Shown piece by piece: positions 1-6,121 of a stretch of 31,438 nucleotides of DNA (its first letter is position 1; each line of letters opens with the position of its first letter). The stretch comes from Vairimorpha ceranae (lineage: Eukaryota; Microsporidia; Nosematidae). The stretch spans positions 1-31,438 of the forward strand of contig NW_020169345.1 in the NCBI RefSeq assembly GCF_000988165.1. Direction: 5' to 3'. Both the position numbers and the translations under genes were made by a program. The notes beneath the pieces were generated by a model, which had not been told where the DNA came from, searched no databases, and worked only from the letters and a program-made list of their open reading frames with translations.

Positions 1-639
1 TAGGAATCATATTTGTGGTATTAATTACAACGTGGACCAATAAGTAAGAGCGTTTCGGTAAAATACCAATATATTAACAATATCTAAAATATTATAGGAT
101 TTTAGCCCAGACATATCATTATAATACGTCCTTTGGTTACTAAAGCTATGAAAGGAAAATATTTAAATTAAATATGTTTAGTTCAAACCTTTCTTCTTTC
201 AACAGTCTAAATGGTTCGGAGTACAAGGTCCGTCGCCGTAACAGCACTAAAAAATCAACACTCCCTTCAAGCCACAAGACTTTGATTACAGGAGAGTCCT
301 AGACGGAGAAATACCTTAGTTCCGGACGCTTACCTGCCTGTATTGTTAAAATATTATTTTTCAAATTTATAAATTTTTAAAAATATAGGTTAATAACTTG
401 TGCAGTAAAAAAAACATGCAGTTTAATACAAACTTAAAATTCTTTTTTATTAATTTAGATGTATTGTTTATTAATTAATACAAATATTTATACCACATGA
501 GATAATGTCAGCAAATGGAATCTTTTAACATAATTTAAAAAAAATTACAGTAGTAAAAGAAAGAGTTGCTTGTACCGTAGAAATATATTTATATTTAGCT
601 TCTTATATTAAAACATTTCTGCGAAATAAATCCAATTTT
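1..639. other. Gene-free left end with a higher-GC patch
   Basis: I see no convincing gene here. Most of the stretch is A/T-rich non-coding sequence. About 200-345 is clearly richer in G and C than its surroundings. Its minus strand can be read for a few dozen codons without a stop, but I recognise no protein family, tRNA or rRNA signature in it. It may be a remnant of an old repeat or of a gene cut by the window edge. The stretch ends at the left target-site copy of the Merlin element. Confidence 0.5.
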
Positions 640-702
640 GGCTAAAAATAGCTTTACTAGGCAGATTTTAGGCGGCAAAAAAAATTATTTTTAGCACTTT
701 TT
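640..702 (+). repeat. Left terminal inverted repeat of the Merlin element
   Basis: Reads GGCTAAAAATAGCTTTACTA at its outer end and continues through a run of A to about 702. The reverse complement of 1605-1668 matches it closely, with differences mainly in the middle (around 661-676). Confidence 0.85.
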
Positions 703-707
703 TAAAA

Positions 708-1535
708 ATGAGAAGAATTTTGATGACAAACGAAGAAATACAAAATTTGTATTTTAATGTTAAACTGTCAAAACAAAGGCAAAAATGTCCTTGTTGTTCA
801 TCTAATACTCGAATAGAATGCCCCGATGGCTTTTTTTGCGATGCAAATGGAAAGGATGCAGATTGTTATTTATTATCTGGAAAAGCACTTTTTTCAAACA
901 CGCAGCCTTGACAATATTTTATTGCTTAAAGTAATTAAATTATGGTTTACAGGTGCTTCTTGTGGTCTAATGGCGCACATATTAGGCTGCAGTAAACAAA
1001 ATATAGTCAATACCATAAATAAACTACAGATCTTTAATACTTATGAGCGTTATTTTAAAGACGTAAAACAAATTTTTGAGGAAACAACATTGTTGAAGAA
1101 ATCGATGAATCAAAAATAGGAAAGAATGAATATAACAGGGGAAAGCCTGTAAAAGGGTTTTGGTGTTTTGGAATGGTAGAACGTACCACCGATAAAAAAA
1201 CAATTTTCATTCTTATTAAAAAACGTGGCAGGCAGATCTTAATTTTTTTTATTTAAACACGCTAATATTAAATTCACAATATACTCAGATATGTGGAAAG
1301 CTTTTTTAATTAAAGGTTACATTTTAAAAAACACTTCATGGTAAATCATTAAGTAACTTTTAGAGACCAAGAAACAGGTGTTCATACTAACACAATAGAG
1401 GGAAACTGGCGTTTATTAAAAACTTCTATACCTAATAGGTGTAAAATAGAAAGAATTGCTCATTTATTTCTTTCTAGAATCATGATTATTAGAAACAAAG
1501 CTAAATTACCACCAAAATTCTTAATAAAATATTAA
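708..1535 (+). pseudogene. ISXO2-like DDE transposase, frameshifted
   Basis: A cut-and-paste transposase of the IS1016/ISXO2 (Merlin) family split over several frames. The 708-911 frame carries a zinc-ribbon-like Cys pair (CPCC) and the N-terminal domain. After a frameshift, an overlapping frame (826-1119) has the helix-turn-helix-like part. A further frame from about 1093 reads EIDESKIGKNEYNRGKP, containing the first catalytic Asp. YSDMWKAF near 1278-1301 holds the second Asp, and HTNTIEGNWRLLK at about 1383-1421 holds the catalytic Glu. All DDE landmarks are present and in order, but at least two or three frame changes and stops prevent a full protein. Homology is clear from these motifs; lack of function is inferred from the breaks. 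Confidence 0.85.
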
Positions 1536-1604
1536 TTAAATTATGTTTGTCATTTTTTTAATTTATGTCTTCTTACAGATTATTTTCTGCAATAAAAATT
1601 AAAA

Positions 1605-1668
1605 AAGAAGGGCTAAAAATAAATTTTTTGCCCCCTGTAAAACCCTCCTAGTAAAGCTATTTTTAGCC
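1605..1668 (-). repeat. Right terminal inverted repeat of the Merlin element
   Basis: Inverted copy of the left end; the outermost 20 bases are identical to those at 640-659 when reverse-complemented. The transposase remnant stops at 1535, leaving a short 3' spacer inside this repeat. Confidence 0.85.
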
Positions 1669-1933
1669 TCAATTTTTAATAAACCTTTCTTACACAACTA
1701 AATAATTTTATTATTTCTTCTTATTATAAGTCTGTTTATAAAATTTTATTTTAATGAGTGTCAGATTTATAAAACATAATTTAATGACTATTTTTTTCGT
1801 TTTTTAATTAAACTTTTTTTATCAACAATTTCTAAAATCATTGATTAAAATCAAAGGTTTTCACAGAAAATTTTTACTAAAACATTTTTGTTTTTCAATT
1901 AAAAATTTTGTTTATTTACAGCTAAATTTTCTA

Positions 1934-1936
1934 CCC
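1934..1936 (+). promoter_or_regulatory. CCC start-proximal motif of the 1942 gene
   Basis: A C triplet in otherwise C-poor sequence directly before the ATG. The same arrangement recurs before most genes of this window and is typical of microsporidian genes. Confidence 0.55.
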
Positions 1937-1941
1937 AATAA

Positions 1942-2301
1942 ATGGTTAATCTATTTTTTTATGTCGCTTTAAATTCTATTTTATTAGGGAATAAAATAAT
2001 TGGAACAATAGAGCTTCATAATTATACTGCTTTACAACAATCAGAAAGAGAGTTGGTAGTTGGTGCTGATAAAAATAAAAAGAACTCTAATATTGAAAAT
2101 GATACACTTGAAGAGATTGTTTGTCTTGAACTACATGAAGATGACAGAGAAATACTATCTAATGATCATCAAGAAGTACAATCTAAAAGTAGCGAAGACT
2201 TTTACAAATATGTGGTTTGTATTTCTGGAGGAGCTTTTTGTTTGACACTAATATTATTTGTTGTGGTAGTCTGTTATGCTATTAAAATTTATGATAGTTA
2301 A
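1942..2301 (+). CDS. Hypothetical single-pass membrane protein with a signal peptide
   Basis: A 119-residue protein I do not recognise. Residues 1-20 form a hydrophobic N-terminus resembling a signal peptide. Residues 25-88 are polar and rich in Glu, Asp, Asn and Lys. Residues 90-114 are a strong membrane span, followed by a five-residue tail. This suggests a type I membrane protein with a small exposed acidic domain, either at the cell surface or in the secretory pathway. The start is supported by CCC at 1934-1936, five bases upstream. It lies between the Merlin element and another membrane-protein gene in the same direction. No homologue can be named from sequence reading alone. Confidence 0.65.
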   Translation: MVNLFFYVALNSILLGNKIIGTIELHNYTALQQSERELVVGADKNKKNSNIENDTLEEIVCLELHEDDREILSNDHQEVQSKSSEDFYKYVVCISGGAFCLTLILFVVVVCYAIKIYDS

Positions 2302-2912
2302 TTAAAGAGATATAAAACGAGTAAATATGTGTTCGTTTAAGTAAATAAATTATATTAAATAAATGTACTATTTTACATTTTAAAATAATAACAGCTGAAG
2401 TTATTTATGTTAGGATTTTTTGATTGCTACCTTGTTTACTGTAAAATTATATTAAAAAAGTAATTAACTTTATAATATACTTTTTATAAATTGAAAATAA
2501 CACAAAATTGCAAAAAAGTTAGCATTATAAATATTTAGACATTTCTTGAATATTTTGATAAAGTGGAATGATTACATTTTTTTGTAACCAATCGTATATC
2601 TTATCACATTATTCTAACACACTAAAATATTGTGGATTAATCAAAACAAAAATCCAAAAGATCCGTTTTTGATTGTTGACTAAAAAGTAAGCACATTGTA
2701 CTATTCTTATGTTTTTTGTTAACAGTAAATTTTTATTGAAGTATAAACATCACAGCTAACGTATAAAAAATAATAAGAATACTGATTGCGTAAAAATCGT
2801 GCGCTTGTAATTTTTTTTAAAATTCATGATTTTTCCGTGATACACTTTAAATACAATGTTTCTCTTTAAATTTGAAACAAAATATATTTTTTTTTTGTTT
2901 TAAAAAATCAAA
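2302..2912. other. Intergenic, nothing recognised
   Basis: A/T-rich spacer between two same-direction membrane-protein genes. No reading frame, tRNA or repeat that I can support. Confidence 0.5.
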
Positions 2913-3641
2913 ATGAACTCTTCTTATATTGAAATTAATAATTTAGAAAGTCAACTTACAGTACATTTAAGTGGTAATAAGACAACTTTAGATGTTAATA
3001 GAAACATTAAGATTATATTTAAAGAAACAGATCAAACACTTTTCTCATTTACCGCTACACCCAATGATAACTGTCAAATTTCATTCGAATACATCGAAAA
3101 TGACTTTACAATAAATTTAGAAAATTTAGATCCTAAAAATTTTAGTGTGGCAGAAGGCATTTTAACGATTACTTTTTTGTATACAAAAAATACTAAAATA
3201 ATTTTTTGTAACAGTAGAACTTATAAAAATAGACTTTTAGTTGGTGCTAATTCACATAATTTAGTTCTAAATCGTCATATGACAGATGATACTACTGTTT
3301 TGTCTGACCTTGTAGAGGCAGATGGTACTGTTGACTATAAATTTTTAACTAATTCAGATTCTTTATTCGTATTGGATAATAAATATAGACTACAAATTAT
3401 TGAACCTAACAAATTTACAAAAGAGTTCAGAGCAGATACCGTTACATTACTCATTAAACCAGATAGAAAGAGTAAATATGAAAATCTTTTTTATTTCTGG
3501 ATTGGTGTTATCATTTTACTACTTTTCTTCCTTCTTTTTGTTATTCCTTCATTCTGGCTTTTAACTAAGGTTGTTATATGGTGCTTGATAATTGTAACTG
3601 TTGCATTTGCCTTGAAAGTGGTTGTAGAAATTTTTAAATAA
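2913..3641 (+). CDS. Hypothetical protein with two C-terminal membrane spans
   Basis: A 242-residue protein without a recognised family. Residues 1-190 are soluble, with alternating hydrophobic and polar residues suggesting beta-rich structure, and there is no signal peptide. Residues 193-212 and 215-238 are two closely spaced membrane spans separated by a Pro-containing turn, so the large N-terminal domain probably faces the cytosol and is anchored by a hairpin. Unlike most neighbours there is no CCC or GGG motif before the ATG; the upstream sequence is T- and A-rich runs. It could sit on the ER or another internal membrane, but nothing in the sequence fixes a function. Confidence 0.65.
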   Translation: MNSSYIEINNLESQLTVHLSGNKTTLDVNRNIKIIFKETDQTLFSFTATPNDNCQISFEYIENDFTINLENLDPKNFSVAEGILTITFLYTKNTKIIFCNSRTYKNRLLVGANSHNLVLNRHMTDDTTVLSDLVEADGTVDYKFLTNSDSLFVLDNKYRLQIIEPNKFTKEFRADTVTLLIKPDRKSKYENLFYFWIGVIILLLFFLLFVIPSFWLLTKVVIWCLIIVTVAFALKVVVEIFK

Positions 3642-4116
3642 AATGGGTTTACACCTTTAAAGTAACTACTTGTAATATTTTAAAATTCACATAAAATTAT
3701 TTTTTAGAAATAAATTTTAATAAAAATTTAATTTAAGTTTAACCTACAACAATTAAGTAAATATTTATTAATTATTCAAGCCAAAACTTTTTATACTAAA
3801 AATAATTAATTTTGTTAATTACAAAGCAGAAATAAATAAAATTTAAAAACTTTGAGTTATTAAAGATATTTACTTTTTCTTAATTGTAATAATATAAATT
3901 TAAAAAAACTTATTCTAAATAGAAGTTTCCTTAGAAAAGAACGAAACACTACATTGTTAGTATTTTAACAATAGAATGTTTACTTTTTTTAAAATTAATT
4001 AGCAACTTAGCTTACAATAAATAGTTAATTATAATATAGTCCTTTTTTAAATTAATATTTACTTCAAGTATTCAAATAAATTGATCGAAAGTTAATAAAT
4101 AAGATTTATAAAAATT
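3642..4116. other. Intergenic, nothing recognised
   Basis: Very A/T-rich spacer ending at the first unit of the 62-bp tandem repeat. No gene seen on either strand. Confidence 0.5.
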
Positions 4117-4302
4117 ATAAATTTGTCTTATATTTCCATTTGTATATTTATGCACATTCATGCAGTTATCTTTTTTACATAAATTTGTCTTATATTTCCA
4201 TTTGTATATTTATGCACATTCATGCAGTTATCTTTTTTATATAAATTTGTCTTGTATTTCCATTTGTTTATTTATGCACATTCATGCAGTTATCTTTTTT
4301 AC
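4117..4302 (+). repeat. Three tandem copies of a 62-bp unit in the 5' flank of the F-box/WD40 gene
   Basis: Units begin at 4117, 4179 and 4241, each exactly 62 bp. They are near-identical, with substitutions mostly in the third. Each unit contains ATGCACATTCATGCAG followed by a T run. The array ends just where the CCCCC motif of the downstream gene begins, so it occupies the promoter or leader position. A spurious upstream reading frame runs through the array because each unit contains ATGs. Confidence 0.92.
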
Positions 4303-4306
4303 CCCC
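4302..4306 (+). promoter_or_regulatory. CCCCC motif deciding the start of the F-box/WD40 gene
   Basis: Five C in a row 13 bases before the ATG at 4320. This favours that start over the in-frame ATG at 4284, which lies inside the tandem repeat. Confidence 0.6.
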
Positions 4307-4319
4307 AAAATACAAAACG

Positions 4320-5525
4320 ATGAAAAATTCAAAGTATTCATTTATAGATATTTACAAACTCAATACAGATAATTTAAATTTAGTACTAAAAAATTTAGAC
4401 TTAAAATCTCTCAAAAACCTAACAAAGTCTTCTTCATGCATTTCCGCACACATACATAAAGATTTAAGTTTATGGCAATTATTGTGCAACACAAAATTAT
4501 GCAGCATAAATGACTGTAGAGAAGCAATTAAGAAGAAGTATTTAGTACAAAAAAGGATTAAAACAGGAAAAGGAGAAACATACACTACATTTCATACAAA
4601 TCAGAAAGACATAACAGTTATGATGATACATAATAATTATATCTATACATCTTCTGATGATGCATCAATAAAAAAATATAATTTTTCTGGTGTCTTGTTA
4701 AAATCTTTTATTGGGCACAAAGGAGGTGTATGGAGTTTTTCTATTGATAGACATCTTGTCACTGGAAGTACCGATAAAACTGCTATTATTTGGGATCTAG
4801 AATCTGGTATACCATTACACAGACTTAAAGGCCACTTGTCAACTGTAAGAGTTGTAAAAATAAAAGGTGATTTTATTTGCACTGGTGGAAGAGATAATAT
4901 TATTAGGGTGTGGAATCTTATAGGAGAATGTCTACATGTTCTAATAGGACATACAAATAATGTTAGATGTCTTGATATTAATAATAAATATTTACTAAGT
5001 GGGTCTTATGATGGTAGTGTTATCTTATGGGACTATAAAAAAGGTAAAAAGATATTTAATTTAAAATCTCATAAATCGAGAGTGTATTGTGTTTTACTTG
5101 GTGATAGGTATATTGTTAGTTCAGGATGTGATGCTTACATTCACATTTCTACTCTTGATAATAAATTAATAGGTAGATATAAAGAACATCAATTTCTAGT
5201 AATAGGATTAAGTTTTACAGATAATGAGAGGTATCTTGTAAGCTCTGCTGCAGATAATGCACTTTGTAAATGGGATATAGTTGATAATACAAAAATATAC
5301 TCCATTTATGAGAATTATTTTATTTCTTCACATTTTGTATACAATGATCTTTTGTTCATTACTACACAGAAGGAGTTAAAGGTTTATGATTATAATACAG
5401 GACTATACATTAGAACAATCTTAGAAGCAGATAAATTTATAAAAGTGGAAGTATTGAGTAATTATTTAGTAGTGGCATATTCATTACATGGAAAATATCA
5501 CATAAGAATATATAAATATAATTAG
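4320..5525 (+). CDS. F-box/WD40-repeat protein (Cdc4/Met30-like substrate receptor)
   Basis: A 401-residue protein expected to act as the substrate-recognition subunit of an SCF ubiquitin ligase. Residues about 13-60 resemble an F-box: Leu-rich helices with the pattern LDLKSLKNLTKSS and LWQLLC. From about residue 95 to the end come seven or so WD40 repeats. The clearest units carry GH near the start and W-D or W-N at the end, e.g. TDKTAIIWDLESG, RDNIIRVWNLIG, YDGSVILWDYKKG and ADNALCKWDI. The F-box plus WD40 order is the Cdc4/Met30/Fbw7 architecture; the F-box is divergent, so a plain WD40 scaffold is the alternative. The start at 4320 is chosen because a CCCCC motif precedes it and the upstream ATG lies in a tandem repeat. 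Shorter than yeast Cdc4. Confidence 0.75.
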   Translation: MKNSKYSFIDIYKLNTDNLNLVLKNLDLKSLKNLTKSSSCISAHIHKDLSLWQLLCNTKLCSINDCREAIKKKYLVQKRIKTGKGETYTTFHTNQKDITVMMIHNNYIYTSSDDASIKKYNFSGVLLKSFIGHKGGVWSFSIDRHLVTGSTDKTAIIWDLESGIPLHRLKGHLSTVRVVKIKGDFICTGGRDNIIRVWNLIGECLHVLIGHTNNVRCLDINNKYLLSGSYDGSVILWDYKKGKKIFNLKSHKSRVYCVLLGDRYIVSSGCDAYIHISTLDNKLIGRYKEHQFLVIGLSFTDNERYLVSSAADNALCKWDIVDNTKIYSIYENYFISSHFVYNDLLFITTQKELKVYDYNTGLYIRTILEADKFIKVEVLSNYLVVAYSLHGKYHIRIYKYN

Positions 5526-5639
5526 AACATAATAATATTATTATTGATAAATATTAGAATATAAAATACAGTAAAGTATTAAAATTTAAGTATTAAAGAT
5601 AAATAAAATGTAAGTGTAAATTGAATACGGTGCGAATAT

Positions 5640-5760
5640 TAAAGATAAATAAATTTAAAAAATAAATACAAACAGGAATAGATAAAATTTAAAAAATAAA
5701 TACAAACAGGAATAAATAAAAGATAAGAACAAACAGGAATAAGTACAAACAAGAATAAAT
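5640..5760 (+). repeat. Degenerate short tandem repeats upstream of frataxin
   Basis: The phrase tacaaacaggaata recurs with small changes at about 5667, 5701, 5728 and 5744. The first two units are 34 bp apart and include a shared AAATTTAAAAAATAAA lead-in. A related phrase, tattaaagataaataaa, occurs twice (about 5590 and 5638). The array fills the spacer between the WD40 gene and frataxin and looks like slippage or unequal-exchange expansion. Confidence 0.7.
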
Positions 5761-5782
5761 AAAACACAATTATAAAAAATAT

Positions 5783-5785
5783 CCC
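5783..5785 (+). promoter_or_regulatory. CCC motif before frataxin
   Basis: TATCCCTAAAAG directly precedes the ATG at 5792; the C triplet is six bases upstream of it. Confidence 0.5.
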
Positions 5786-5791
5786 TAAAAG

Positions 5792-6121
5792 ATGACAAAC
5801 ATAAAAAAAGTATACAATGAGATGATTGACAGGGGATTTAATTACATTCTAGATAAAATGGAACCTTTATCTGATAATATTACTGAACAAGAAGGATCTT
5901 TAAGTGTTAACATTAAAGATTTGGGGGAATATTTATTTAATAGACAACCTGTGTCTTATCAACTATGGGGATCTTCTCCTATAACAGGCCCTTCTAGATT
6001 TAATTTACAGGGTGATAAATGGATACAAGAAAAAAAGAATATTTCTTTACAAGAATTTTTAGATTTAGAAATAAAAAATATATTAAATTACAGTAGACAA
6101 AATAAAAAGAGTATTATTTAA
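5792..6121 (+). CDS. YFH1: Frataxin (iron-sulfur cluster assembly)
   Basis: A 109-residue frataxin, the protein that regulates cysteine desulfurase activity and sulfur transfer during iron-sulfur cluster assembly, in microsporidia within the mitosome. The family signature is plain: GEYLFNRQ at 45-52 and QLWGSSPITGPSRF at 57-70, followed by GDKWIQ, matching the beta-sheet core of CyaY, Yfh1 and human frataxin. The first helix (residues 5-24) has only a few acidic residues, and there is little room for a cleavable targeting sequence, so import would need an internal or very short signal. The stop codon overlaps that of the convergent kinase gene within one TTAA. The start is supported by a CCC motif. 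Confidence 0.9.
   Translation: MTNIKKVYNEMIDRGFNYILDKMEPLSDNITEQEGSLSVNIKDLGEYLFNRQPVSYQLWGSSPITGPSRFNLQGDKWIQEKKNISLQEFLDLEIKNILNYSRQNKKSII

Larger units (their letters stand above)
640..1668 (+). mobile_element. Merlin (IS1016/ISXO2-type) DNA transposon, complete ends, dead transposase
   Basis: The element is bounded by long imperfect terminal inverted repeats. Each end starts GGCTAAAAATAGCTTTACTA read inward, and the match continues for roughly 60 bp (640-702 against 1605-1668). Flanking 8-mers are ccaatttt (632-639) and tcaatttt (1669-1676), a near-perfect 8-bp target-site duplication; 8-9 bp is the known size for Merlin elements. The interior encodes a broken ISXO2-like transposase in the same direction. 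The length of about 1.03 kb fits an autonomous Merlin element. Good end preservation with a frameshifted gene suggests fairly recent insertion followed by decay, or mobilisation by another copy's transposase. Confidence 0.88.

Noticed and set aside
1..345. Ribosomal RNA fragment
   Set aside because: Composition is compatible, but no universally conserved SSU, LSU or 5S block could be identified.
4284..4319. Upstream ATG extension of the F-box/WD40 protein by 12 residues
   Set aside because: The extension lies within the last tandem-repeat unit and ahead of the CCCCC motif, which elsewhere here precedes the true start.
4160..4372. Plus-strand frame of 70 codons through the tandem repeat
   Set aside because: It is only the translation of the 62-bp repeat units running into the F-box gene in another frame.
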